DNA from: Rhodoblastus sp963710275
GTDB taxonomy: Bacteria > Pseudomonadota > Alphaproteobacteria > Rhizobiales > Beijerinckiaceae
Assembly: GCA_963710275.1 (NCBI GenBank)
Contig: CAVPZS010000012.1
Span: 434,001 to 498,000 of the forward strand
Direction of reading: 5' to 3'
Length of the DNA: 64,000 bases
Position 1 is the first letter of the stretch. Each line of letters begins with the position of its first letter. Made by a program: the position numbers and the translations under genes. This document shows positions 44,210 through 52,581 of the stretch, in pieces. The notes beneath the pieces were generated by a model, which was not told the DNA's origin, made no database searches, and saw nothing but the letters and a program-made list of their open reading frames with translations.

Positions 44210-45292
44210 TCAGATCGATTGGGTGAGAATTTCCGGCGTCGCATTGCGCGAGGCGATGGCGATGAGGCGGTCGACTTCTTCGGACGTGGTGGCGAATGAC
44301 GTCGCGAGCCGCACGAAAACGTCGTTGCGCGAGAGCTTCGGAACGGGCGGACACGGCTGCCAGTCGTAATATTGGGCTCCGGCCGCGCGCAGTTCGAGGT
44401 CGAGCGCCCGCGGAATGGTTGCGAAAACCAGATTGGCTTCGGGCGGCCCGGCCAGGCGAACGGAGGGCGCGCGCGCCAGCCCCGACGCAAGCCGCGCCGC
44501 TTGCCAATTGGCGTGGCGCGCCGTCTCCAGCCAGGCGTCGTCTTCCAGGTAGGCGCGCATTTGCGCGCCGAGAAAGCGGCCCTTGGCGACGCTGTGGCCC
44601 GCCCGCTTCCTTTGCGCAGCGAAGTCATGCGCGAGGTCCGCACGGAAGAAGATCACCGCTTCGCAGGCGAGGGCGCCGTTCTTCGACGCCCCGAGCGAAA
44701 GCACGTCGACCCCCGCTCTCCAGCTCATTTCCGCGGGGGTGACGCCGAGATGGACCAGCGCGTTGGCGAAGCGCGCGCCGTCCATATGGACGAGCATGCC
44801 CTCCTCATGCGCCCGCGACGCGAGCGCGGAAATCTCCGCGACCGAATAGACCGCGCCGCATTCGTTGGCCTGCGCCAGCGACAGCGCCGCCGGCCTGGAG
44901 CGGCCCGCGGCCCGCGCCCTTGACGCCGCGAGCCTTTCGTCGAGGGCGGCGAGCGCGATCTTGCCCCGGTCGCCGTGAACGCCGACCAGTTTCGCGCCCC
45001 CGGTGAACAATTCGGGAGCGCCGCATTCGTCCTGCATCACATGCGCGCGGTCATGGCAGAAGATCGCGCCCCACGGCGGCGAGACGGCGCCCAGCGCCAG
45101 GCCGTTGGCGGCGGTGCCGCTCGCGACCAGAAAAGCCTGGAGCTCGCATTTGAAGACGTCGCGAAGCAGATCCTGCGCGAGCGCCGTCTCGCGATCCTGC
45201 CCATAAGGCGAGGCGAAGCCGTCGTTCGCGGCGACCAGCGCCGCGAGGATTTTCGGGCTCGCCCCCGCGGCGTTGTCGCTGAGAAAATTCAT
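44210..45292 (-). CDS. Low-specificity L-threonine aldolase-like PLP enzyme
   Basis: 360 residues of the beta-eliminating lyase/threonine aldolase family: FLSDNAAGASPKILAAL start, VASGTAANGLALGAV, GAVYSVAEISALASRAHEEGMLVHMDGARFANALV, and PLP lysine K204 in LSLGASKNGALACEAVIFF. It splits 3-hydroxy amino acids such as threonine into glycine and an aldehyde, or runs in reverse to form them. In this operon it could supply glycine to the aa:CP ligase or install a hydroxyalkyl group. 38 bases after the flavin reductase. Confidence 0.88.
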   Translation of the reverse strand: MNFLSDNAAGASPKILAALVAANDGFASPYGQDRETALAQDLLRDVFKCELQAFLVASGTAANGLALGAVSPPWGAIFCHDRAHVMQDECGAPELFTGGAKLVGVHGDRGKIALAALDERLAASRARAAGRSRPAALSLAQANECGAVYSVAEISALASRAHEEGMLVHMDGARFANALVHLGVTPAEMSWRAGVDVLSLGASKNGALACEAVIFFRADLAHDFAAQRKRAGHSVAKGRFLGAQMRAYLEDDAWLETARHANWQAARLASGLARAPSVRLAGPPEANLVFATIPRALDLELRAAGAQYYDWQPCPPVPKLSRNDVFVRLATSFATTSEEVDRLIAIASRNATPEILTQSI

Positions 45293-45330
45293 GTTGCTTC
45301 CGCGGTCCTTTTTTGCCGAAACGGCGCCGA

Positions 45331-45897
45331 TCAGAATTCGCAGGCCTGCGCCAGTTCCGCGGCCGGCGTGGGAAAGCGCGGCCGGAAAATGTCCTCGTAG
45401 CAGCGGCTCCAGTAGATCAGCGGACTGTCGCCCTGCGGCGCCAGCGTGGCGCGGATTCGTCCGATCACGATCTCATGCGAATGCTTGGCGATCGTCTGGT
45501 CGATTTCGCAGTCGAACGCGACAAGCGCGTCGGCGAGGATCGGCGCGCCGGTCGCGAGCGTCCGCCAGTTCGCGCCTTCGAAGCGTCCAGGGCCGTCATG
45601 GCCCATGCGTCCGGCGAACTGATCTGCGAGCCGTCGATGTCCAGCCCCCAGGACATTGACGGCGAAGCAGCGCGTGCGCTGGAGCACGGGCCATGAGGAG
45701 GAGTGACGGTTGATGCAGAACAACAGCGTCGGCGGGTTCAGCGACACGCAGGTCATGCTGGTCACCGTGAGGCCGTTGCGCTCTTCTCCCCACCCTACCG
45801 TGACGACACTGACGGCGCCGGCGAGTTGCGCCATGGCGTTCCTGACGTCGTCGGCGTCCAGCTTTTCCGCAGGGTCCAGCTTTTTCGCAGGGTCCAT
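45331..45897 (-). CDS. Flavin reductase (HpaC/FMN-binding split-barrel family)
   Basis: 188 residues: LAGAVSVVTVGWGEERNGLTVTSMTCVSLNPPTLLFCINRHSSSWPVL, CFAVNVLGAGHRRLADQFAG, and HEIVIGRIRATLAPQGDSPLIYWSRCYEDI. These proteins reduce FMN or FAD with NAD(P)H and hand the reduced flavin to a partner oxygenase. The only candidate partner nearby is the acyl-CoA dehydrogenase-like protein at 42960-44183. It is the first gene of the 13-gene operon; the start has several in-frame repeats (MDPAKKLDPAEKLDADD) that look like a recent short duplication. Confidence 0.9.
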   Translation of the reverse strand: MDPAKKLDPAEKLDADDVRNAMAQLAGAVSVVTVGWGEERNGLTVTSMTCVSLNPPTLLFCINRHSSSWPVLQRTRCFAVNVLGAGHRRLADQFAGRMGHDGPGRFEGANWRTLATGAPILADALVAFDCEIDQTIAKHSHEIVIGRIRATLAPQGDSPLIYWSRCYEDIFRPRFPTPAAELAQACEF

Positions 45898-46188
45898 GAC
45901 CGGGTCTCCGCTCCGCGGGAGCGCGCCAATTCCGCGCCGAGTTTTCTCAAGCTACCGCACTCCGGGTGACTTCAAGTCGCCACCGGGAGCTTCTGGGTTC
46001 GCGTCGGAATTGGCGAACGACCGAGCCTGATCCTAGGCTGCTGACGCGCGTCGCTCATCCTTCATATGATTGAGAACGGCAAGTTTTGCGGAACTCAATG
46101 CAAAAACAAGGGGGTCGAAGCGCGGAAACAGAGCGCGCGGCGCGCGACGGCGCCGCGCTCCTGATGACAAGACGGGGGAATCCCGCAT

Positions 46189-47199
46189 CTATTCGGCGGC
46201 TTCCGTCGCCGCTGTTTCGGCGTCAACGCCGCTCCGCCGCTCCCATGCGAGCGCGTGGCGGATGATGAGCCGCAGATCGTCATATTGCGGGACCCAGCCG
46301 AGTTCGCTCCTGATGCGCTGGTTGGCGGCGATGACCGCGGCGGGATCGCCGGGCCGCCGGCCGGAAATCTGGACCGGAAAATCCACGCGCGAAATGCTCT
46401 TCACGGCGTCGATGACTTCGAGCACCGAATAGCCCCTCTGGTAGCCGGCATTGCAGGTCAGGCTGCCGCCGCCGTCGCGCAGGCGCTTCAAGGCCGCGCT
46501 ATGAGCGCGGGCGAGGTCGCTGACGTGGATGTAATCGCGCAGGCAAGAGCCGTCCGGAGTCGGATAGTCGACGCCGAAAACCTCCATGCTCCGCCGTCGG
46601 CCGACGGCCGCCTGTGTCGCGACCTTGATCAGATGGGTGGCTTTGGCTGTGGATTGGCCGGCGCGTCCCTGCGGATCGGCCCCAGCGACATTGAAGTAGC
46701 GCAGCACGACATGACGCAGTCCGTGCGCGTGGCCTGCGTCCTCGAGCATCCACTCGACCATCAGCTTGGAGCGTCCATAGGGAGAAACCGGGGCGAGCCG
46801 GTCGGTCTCGGAGACCGGGTCCCGGCCGGTGTCGCCATAGACCGCCGCCGTGGAGGAGAAGACGAAATGCCTGACGCCGGCTTCGACTGCGCATTGCAGC
46901 AGGTTGCGCGCCTTGGCGGTGTTGTTTTCATAATATCCGAGTGGATCGGCGACCGAATCCGGCACCACCGTCCTGGCGGCGAAATGGATGATCAAGTCGA
47001 TCGGCCGCGTGGCCAGGATCCCGGCGACAAGGGTCCTGTCGCCGAAATCGCCGACAATGAGTTCGGCCTGCGGCGGCACGGCCCGGCGAAAGCCGGTGGA
47101 GAGATCGTCGATGACGACGACCTGCTCGCCATGGTCGAGCAGTTCATGGACCATATGGCTGCCGATATAGCCGGCGCCGCCCGTGACGAATACGCTCAT
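46189..47199 (-). CDS. galE: UDP-glucose 4-epimerase
   Basis: 336 residues, normal GalE length. Rossmann GGAGYIGSHMVHELL, HFAARTVVPDSVADPLGYYENN, SSTAAVYGD, catalytic SPYGRSKLMVEWML (Tyr and Lys), RYFNVAGADPQGRAGQ and the C-terminal RRPGDPAAVIAANQRIRSELGW. It interconverts UDP-glucose and UDP-galactose and supplies UDP-galactose for the polysaccharide made by the adjacent locus. It stands alone, 291 bases upstream of the carrier-protein operon on the same strand. Confidence 0.93.
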   Translation of the reverse strand: MSVFVTGGAGYIGSHMVHELLDHGEQVVVIDDLSTGFRRAVPPQAELIVGDFGDRTLVAGILATRPIDLIIHFAARTVVPDSVADPLGYYENNTAKARNLLQCAVEAGVRHFVFSSTAAVYGDTGRDPVSETDRLAPVSPYGRSKLMVEWMLEDAGHAHGLRHVVLRYFNVAGADPQGRAGQSTAKATHLIKVATQAAVGRRRSMEVFGVDYPTPDGSCLRDYIHVSDLARAHSAALKRLRDGGGSLTCNAGYQRGYSVLEVIDAVKSISRVDFPVQISGRRPGDPAAVIAANQRIRSELGWVPQYDDLRLIIRHALAWERRSGVDAETAATEAAE

Positions 47200-47811
47200 G
47201 TCGATTTTGCCTCCCAGCTGGCGGAGCGCCGAGGCTAAGCGGGCGGCGCGGAAGCCGCATCCTTCAAATCAATGACTTCGGGTGAAATCGCTCGGGAGGC
47301 CCGCCCTTCGAGGCGCCCGGCCCGGCAGGTCGGCAATGCCGCTTGCTCGCGCGGAATCGCGATGCGCACGATCTCAGACGGCCAGCGGAAGCGCGGATAA
47401 ACAGCGTATTTCCCTACCAATTAAGTCGCATGTTCGCCGTGTTTGCGCCGCCGACGCGGATTTTCGAACCACGCCCGCCAATGCTCGACACAAGTTTATT
47501 TCCTGTCATACGCAAGTTTACTTGTCACGGCCGAGCCCGCGCTGCGCGTTTTTGAATTTCTGAAATATCTCAAAATGTTGCAAGGCGAGATGCCGGAAGG
47601 GCCGCTGCCGGCGGCCCGCGCATCCGATTTGTCGCCAGCTGAAGGCAAGCAATAAAGCTTACCGAAAAAGGGGTAAGTTTACCTGCGCTTGGCCCAGTAA
47701 ACTTGAAGTTTCCAGCGTTATCGGGGCGGGAACGGCGCCCTTTCAACCGCGTTTTTATCCCTGACGCAAGCTAGACCTGTGTCTGTGCATGACAGCTTTG
47801 GGGAGAGGCGC
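47200..47811. other. Divergent intergenic region with repeated AAGTTTAC motifs
   Basis: About 610 bases between galE and the LuxR-like gene, with no convincing coding sequence. Four copies of a TTTAC-type motif occur: AAGTTTATT at 47492, AAGTTTACTTG at 47514-47524, AAGTTTACCTG at 47675-47685, and its inverse CAGTAAACTTG at 47695-47705. The last two form an inverted pair. A small hairpin CTTACC..GGTAAG (47658-47677) overlaps the third copy. Confidence 0.6.
47675..47705. promoter_or_regulatory. Inverted pair of AAGTTTAC motifs, candidate operator
   Basis: AAGTTTACCTG and CAGTAAACTTG face each other across 9 bases, giving a 31-bp interrupted palindrome about 106 bases ahead of the LuxR-like gene start. 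Two more direct copies lie 150-190 bases further upstream. This is a plausible binding site for a dimeric regulator, perhaps the adjacent LuxR-like protein itself. The assignment is inference. Confidence 0.4.
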
Positions 47812-48492
47812 ATGACGTTACAGTTCGAGACGACGACGCGAGAAAACGAAGTTCACGCGCCTGCCATCTACGATTGCGACGCCGCCACACAGTCCCGGGC
47901 CGGACGCCCGAGCGCACAGGGACTCGTCATTGGCGCGACCCTGCTCGATGCGCTCGACCGCGTCGGCTACGGCGGAATGGTGCTCGATGGACGCGGGGAC
48001 GTCATCAGCATCAACGCCAGCGGACGCCGCCTGCTGGAGCAGAAACTGGGCCATTCCTGCAGCGGCGGCGACGCGGATTGGCTTCGCCGCGCCGCGCGCC
48101 GGATGCAGGACAGCATCACGCCGTGGTTCCCGCACAACAAGGAAGTCTGGGCGACGATCCCGTGCGCCGGCGACCGGCCGCTGGCCCTGCATCGCATTCC
48201 GCTCGACGAGAGCGGCGGCGAGAGCGCCCATGTCGTCATGATCCTCGCCGATTTCGGCGCGGCGCCCCAGCCTAATCCGGCGACGCTGCGGCAAATCTTC
48301 GGGCTGACCGGCGCGGAGGCGAAACTGGCGGTGCAAATCGGACGCGGCGATACGCTGGCCAGCATCGCCCGCGAAAACAACGTGCGCGTCGCCACGGTCC
48401 GCTCGCAGCTCGCGGCTGTCTTCGGCAAGACGCAGACGCGGCGGCAGACGGAGCTGGCGATGCTGCTGGCGCGGATGGCCATCCTGCCATGA
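47812..48492 (+). CDS. PAS-like plus LuxR-type HTH regulator
   Basis: 226 residues from ATG 47812, which has GGGGAGAGG just upstream; a start 33 bases earlier lacks this. The N-terminal half has a PAS-like sensory pattern (LLDALDRVGYGGMVLDGRGDVISINASGRRLLEQKLG). The C-terminal residues of about 150-220 form an HTH (FGLTGAEAKLAVQIGRGDTLASIARENNVRVATVRSQLAAVFGKTQTRRQTELAMLL). No phosphoacceptor domain. The next gene starts inside its stop (ATGA). It reads divergently from galE. Confidence 0.85.
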   Translation: MTLQFETTTRENEVHAPAIYDCDAATQSRAGRPSAQGLVIGATLLDALDRVGYGGMVLDGRGDVISINASGRRLLEQKLGHSCSGGDADWLRRAARRMQDSITPWFPHNKEVWATIPCAGDRPLALHRIPLDESGGESAHVVMILADFGAAPQPNPATLRQIFGLTGAEAKLAVQIGRGDTLASIARENNVRVATVRSQLAAVFGKTQTRRQTELAMLLARMAILP

Positions 48493-49262
48493 GCGGGGAG
48501 ACGGGGCCCGCGCGCATCGTCGCGTCCATGACGACAATTCCCTCGCGCATCTCGCTGATCCGGCCGGTGCTGGAATCGGCCTTGACGCAGACGGTTCCGA
48601 TTTCCCATGTCGAGATCAACGTTCCGCATTTCTGCGTCAGGACGGGCGAACCCTATGTCCTTCCCGATTGGCTGGAAGCGATGGACCGGGTGAAAATCTT
48701 CCGCACCGAGGATTACGGCGCGATCACCAAGATCGGGCCGACCTTGCTGCGCTACAAGGATGACAGGGAGACGTCGATCTGGTCGATCGACGACGACTGC
48801 GCCTATCCGCCCAACCAGCTGTCCCTGCTGCTGGAATGCTTCAACCCGGCGCGGCCGCAGATCCTGACGCGCTATGGCGGCGAACTCAAGCCGGACGGCA
48901 CGGTGCAGTTCTGGGTCGGCAATTCCGACGTCACCATGTTCGAGGGTTTCGGCGGCGTGCTCTATCCGCCCGCCTGCATCGACGATCAGTTCCTCGACTA
49001 TCTGACCGTGACCGCGGCCAACGAGGACTGCCGGAGAATGGACGACCTCGTGCTGGCGATGTATTTCACTTCGATCGGCCTGCCGATCCGCCTCCACAAC
49101 GTCCCTTCGGACGAGACGCCCTACATGGTGACGGGCTGGCTGCCGCACGCGAGCGTCGATGCGCTGGGGCTGGGCGGCCACGAGGAGAAGTACAAGCGTA
49201 TCTTCCGATTCATCAACGCGCTTCGCCAGGGCTCCGGCGCGGGCGTGACGTTGCGCGCGTGA
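48489..49262 (+). CDS. Glycosyltransferase-like (GT-A) protein
   Basis: 257 residues. It starts RIVASMTTIPSRISLIRPVLESALTQT, as many GT-A enzymes do, has IWSIDDDCAYPPNQLSLLLECF (an acidic DDD metal site), and a second acidic patch near EDCRRMDDLVLAMYF. I cannot name the family with certainty; it resembles small uncharacterised transferases from surface-glycan loci. It overlaps the LuxR-like gene by 4 bases, so it is translationally coupled to a regulator, an unusual pairing. It converges with cysNC at 17 bases. Confidence 0.65.
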   Translation: MSGETGPARIVASMTTIPSRISLIRPVLESALTQTVPISHVEINVPHFCVRTGEPYVLPDWLEAMDRVKIFRTEDYGAITKIGPTLLRYKDDRETSIWSIDDDCAYPPNQLSLLLECFNPARPQILTRYGGELKPDGTVQFWVGNSDVTMFEGFGGVLYPPACIDDQFLDYLTVTAANEDCRRMDDLVLAMYFTSIGLPIRLHNVPSDETPYMVTGWLPHASVDALGLGGHEEKYKRIFRFINALRQGSGAGVTLRA

Positions 49263-49278
49263 GTTGTTGCGTCCACGC

Positions 49279-51183
49279 TCAATCCGCCCCGAAGACGCCG
49301 GAGTCCTCGAGATAGCGCATGATCCGTTCGGCCGCGTCATCCGGGCTCGGGCATTCCGCGCCGCCGATGACGATTTCGGGATGCTCAGGCGCCTCGTAGG
49401 CCTGGTCGAGGCCGGTGAAATTCTTGATCTGGCCGGCGAGCGCGCGTTTGTACAGGCCCTTCGGATCGCGCTCGATACAGACCTGCAGCGGCGTGTCGAC
49501 GAAGATCTCGACAAACTCGCCTTTCTCGACCATTTCGCGCGCCAGCCGGCGCTCCGCGGCGAAGGGCGAGATGAAAGAGCAGAGCACGATCAGGCCCGCG
49601 TCGACCATCAGTTTCGCGACCTCGCCGATGCGTCGGATGTTTTCCACCCGGTCGGCGTCGGTAAAGCCGAGATCCTTGTTGAGCCCGTGGCGGATATTGT
49701 CGCCGTCGAGCAGGATGGAATGCGCGTGGCGCGCGATGAGCCTCGCCTCGACGAGATTGGCGATGGTCGACTTGCCCGATCCCGACAATCCCGTGAACCA
49801 CAGGATCGCCGGCTTCTGGGCTTTCAGTCGCGCCCGCGCGGCCTTGTCGACCGTCAGTTCCTGGCGATGCACATTGGTGGCTCGGCGCAGGGCGAATTTG
49901 ATCACGCCGGCCGCGGCGACGGCGTTGGTGGCGCGGTCGATCAGGATGAAGGCGCCGGTGGTGCGGTTTTTCGCATAGGGGTCGATGGCGACCGGAGCGG
50001 ACGTGGCGAGGTTGCAGAAGCCGATCTCGTTCAATGCCAGCGTCTTGGCCGCCATTTTCGACTGGGTGTCGATGTCGAGCCGGTGCTTGATCTCGGTGAC
50101 CGTGGCCGGCAGGGTTCGGCCGCCGATCTTGATCAGATAGGAGCGGCCGGGCAACAACCTGTCCTCGCTCATCCAGATCAGATGGGCGGCGAACTGTTCG
50201 ACGACGTCGGGACGGTCCTGCGGCGGACAAAGCAGGTCGCCGCGCGAGACGTCGACCTCGTCGCTGAAGACCAGGGTGACGGAGTCGCGCGCCTCGGCGC
50301 TGTCGATGTCGCCGTCGCCGCCGACGATGCGCTCGATCCGCGTCATGCGCCCCGACGAGGCGACGACGACCTCGTCGCCCACGCGCATCCGCCCCGAGGC
50401 GAGGGTTCCGGCAAAGCCGCGAAAGTCCAGATGCGGCCGGTTGACCCATTGGACCGGAAAGCGCAGGGGCTGCTCGACCAGCGCGTCATCGACGACGGCC
50501 TGCTCCAGGAAGGAGACCAGGTCCGGCCCCTGATGCCAGGGCATGTTCGGCGAGGGCGACGAAACATTGTCGCCCGCGCGCGCGGAGATCGGGATCGGCA
50601 TGACCTGGAGGAAGTTTCCGGGCTTCGCGGCGTCCGCGAAATCCGCGACGATCTTGTCGAACACGGCGCGATCGTAGCCGACGAGGTCCATTTTGTTCAC
50701 GGCCAGCACGAGATGCCGGACGCCGAGCAGCGAGAGGATGGTCGCGTGGCGAAGGGTCTGGACCGACAGGCCCTTGCGGGCGTCGACCAGCAGGATGGCG
50801 AGATCGGCGCTGGAGGCGCCCGTCGCCATGTTGCGGGTATATTGCTCGTGGCCGGGGCAATCGGCGACGATGAAGGCGCGCGCCGCCGTTGCGAAATAGC
50901 GGTAGGCGACGTCGATGGTGATGCCTTGTTCGCGCTCGGCTTCGAGGCCGTCGACGAGCAGGGCGAAATCGATCTCGTCGCCGACCGTGCCGAACTTGCG
51001 GGAATCGCGCTCCAGCGCCGTCATCTGGTCGTCGAGGATCAGGGCCCGTTCATAGAGCAGGCGGCCGATCAGGGTCGACTTGCCGTCGTCGACCGACCCG
51101 CAGGTGAGGACGCGCAGGGTCGGGCGTCCCGACGCGGCCGGGGCGACGGCGGGAGGGGCCTCAAGCGTGTCGACGGTCATCAA
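49279..51183 (-). CDS. cysN: Bifunctional sulfate adenylyltransferase subunit 1/adenylylsulfate kinase (CysN-CysC fusion)
   Basis: 634 residues. The N-terminal GTPase part (about 20-440) has the P-loop GSVDDGKS (29-36), DCPGHEQYTRNM and NKMDLVGY, then EF-Tu-like beta domains. The C-terminal APS kinase part (about 455-634) has GLSGSGKSTIANLVEARL, LLDGDNIRHGLNKDLGF and FISPFAAERRLAREM. With CysD it makes APS from sulfate and ATP and phosphorylates it to PAPS. The fused form is the NodQ/CysNC type of rhizobia and relatives. The start overlaps the cysD stop. Confidence 0.94.
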   Translation of the reverse strand: MMTVDTLEAPPAVAPAASGRPTLRVLTCGSVDDGKSTLIGRLLYERALILDDQMTALERDSRKFGTVGDEIDFALLVDGLEAEREQGITIDVAYRYFATAARAFIVADCPGHEQYTRNMATGASSADLAILLVDARKGLSVQTLRHATILSLLGVRHLVLAVNKMDLVGYDRAVFDKIVADFADAAKPGNFLQVMPIPISARAGDNVSSPSPNMPWHQGPDLVSFLEQAVVDDALVEQPLRFPVQWVNRPHLDFRGFAGTLASGRMRVGDEVVVASSGRMTRIERIVGGDGDIDSAEARDSVTLVFSDEVDVSRGDLLCPPQDRPDVVEQFAAHLIWMSEDRLLPGRSYLIKIGGRTLPATVTEIKHRLDIDTQSKMAAKTLALNEIGFCNLATSAPVAIDPYAKNRTTGAFILIDRATNAVAAAGVIKFALRRATNVHRQELTVDKAARARLKAQKPAILWFTGLSGSGKSTIANLVEARLIARHAHSILLDGDNIRHGLNKDLGFTDADRVENIRRIGEVAKLMVDAGLIVLCSFISPFAAERRLAREMVEKGEFVEIFVDTPLQVCIERDPKGLYKRALAGQIKNFTGLDQAYEAPEHPEIVIGGAECPSPDDAAERIMRYLEDSGVFGAD

Positions 51184-52083
51184 AAATAGCCCTCGCGCTT
51201 CTTTTTCTCCATCGAGCCGGCTTCATCGAAGTCGATGAGCCGGCCCTGCCGTTCCGAGGTCGTGGAGTCACGCATTTCCGCGATGATTTCCTCGAGCGTC
51301 CCGGCGTCGGATTCGATGGCGCCGGTCAGGGGGTAGCAGCCGAGGGTGCGAAAGCGCACGCGCCGCATTTCCGCGACTTCGCCTTCGTGCAGCGGCAGGC
51401 GCTCGTCGTCGACCATGATCAGCGCGCCGTCGCGGCGCACCACCGGGCGCATACCCGCGAAATAGAGCGGGACGACCGGAATCGCTTCGGCGGCGACGTA
51501 ATCCCAGACGTCGCGCTCGGTCCAGTTGGACAAGGGGAAGACGCGCATGGATTCGCCGGGGGCGATGCGGGTGTTGAAGATCCGCCACAATTCCGGGCGC
51601 TGGTTGCGCGGGTCCCAGGCGTGGGCGGCGTTGCGATGGGAGAACACCCGCTCCTTGGCGCGGCTTTTCTCCTCGTCGCGGCGGGCGCCGCCGAAGGCGG
51701 CGTCGAATTTCCATTTGTCGAGCGCCTGGCGAAGCCCTTCGGTCTTCATCACCTGGGTATGGACCGAGGAGCCGGACGCCACTGGCGAGACCCCTCTCGA
51801 CAACCCCTCTTCGTTGACGTGGATCAGCAACTCCATACCGGCGGCGGCGGCGGCCTTGTCGCGGAAGGCGATCATTTCCCGGAATTTCCAGGTGGTGTCG
51901 ACATGCAGCAGCGGGAAGGGCGGCCTGGCCGGATAAAAAGCCTTTTGGGCGAGGCGGAGCATCACGCTCGAAATCCTTGCCGATGGAATAGAGCATGACC
52001 GGATTGGCGAATTCCGCCACGACTTCGCGAAGAATGAAGATCAACTCCGCTTCGAGCCGACGCAGGTGAGGTGACAGGGACAT
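51180..52083 (-). CDS. cysD: Sulfate adenylyltransferase subunit 2, one frameshift
   Basis: About 300 residues when a frame break near 51970 is repaired. N-terminal frame: MSLSPHLRRLEAELIFILREVVAEFANPVMLYSIGKD; second frame: SVMLRLAQKAFYPARPPFPLLHVDTTWKFREMI, FGGARRDEEKSRAKERVFS, RPELWRIFNTRIAPGESMRVFPLSNWTERDVW and EKKKREGYF at the end. Removing one T from a TTT run gives KDSSVMLRLAQ, the conserved sequence. It is the catalytic ATP-sulfurylase subunit, working with CysN. ATG 52083 fits family length; an upstream ATG at about 52119 would add 12 residues. Confidence 0.9.
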
Positions 52084-52581
52084 GGAGCCGCGCGCAAGAG
52101 GAACATTGACCGGAATCATCCGCGGCAGCTTAGTTTTGCGCGGCGCTCGTGTCCACCGTCCAAGGGTTTGCGGCGGCTCTGGTTTCCGCTTTCCCAAACG
52201 GCGCCAAGCGCCGTTTGCGGGCTTGAGAGCAGGCGAGGACGCCGCAGTTGGCGGGCGCAAAACCGCGGGGCAGGGGGCCATGCCGCCTTCGCGTTCAGGT
52301 TGTGTTCGCTTTTGGGCCGTTTCGGAATGGGGAAAAACGTGAAAAACAAGAAAAAACGCGCGATTTTCATTCGTTTTCTTGCGAAAAAGCGTGTGTTTTG
52401 GCGCGATTTCTGGCTTTTTTCCGCGCGCAACTTCCTGGTTGCGCGCGCCGAGGCGCGCTGAAAAACCATTTAATTTCAACGAAAAACAGGTCTCGTTTCA
52501 CGTGGAACATAACAAGAACGCTCAAAATCGGCCAAATCGCCAAATATTCCTGTTTTACTTTTTCAAATGTGCTTTCGCGAT
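52084..52581. other. Intergenic region with AT-rich block, long hairpin and parS-like site
   Basis: Nearly 500 bases without a gene between the RND adaptor and cysD, both on the minus strand. From about 52325 to 52580 it is rich in A and T runs and should contain the cysD promoter. A perfect 10-bp stem CGCGCGCAAC / GTTGCGCGCG (52422-52447) has no U-run on either strand. A parS-like sequence is at 52494-52509. Confidence 0.55.
52494..52509. other. parS-like ParB binding site candidate
   Basis: CGTTTCACGTGGAACA matches the ParB site consensus TGTTTCACGTGAAACA at 14 of 16 positions, and its right half equals the GTGGAAC variant also seen in parS sites. It lies in a non-coding AT-rich region, as expected for a partition site near a replication origin. 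A single copy was seen in this window, so it could be chance. Confidence 0.35.

Noticed and set aside
45898..46188. tRNA or small RNA gene between the operon and galE
   Set aside because: No cloverleaf-like arms, CCA end or strong hairpin with U-run could be found by eye.
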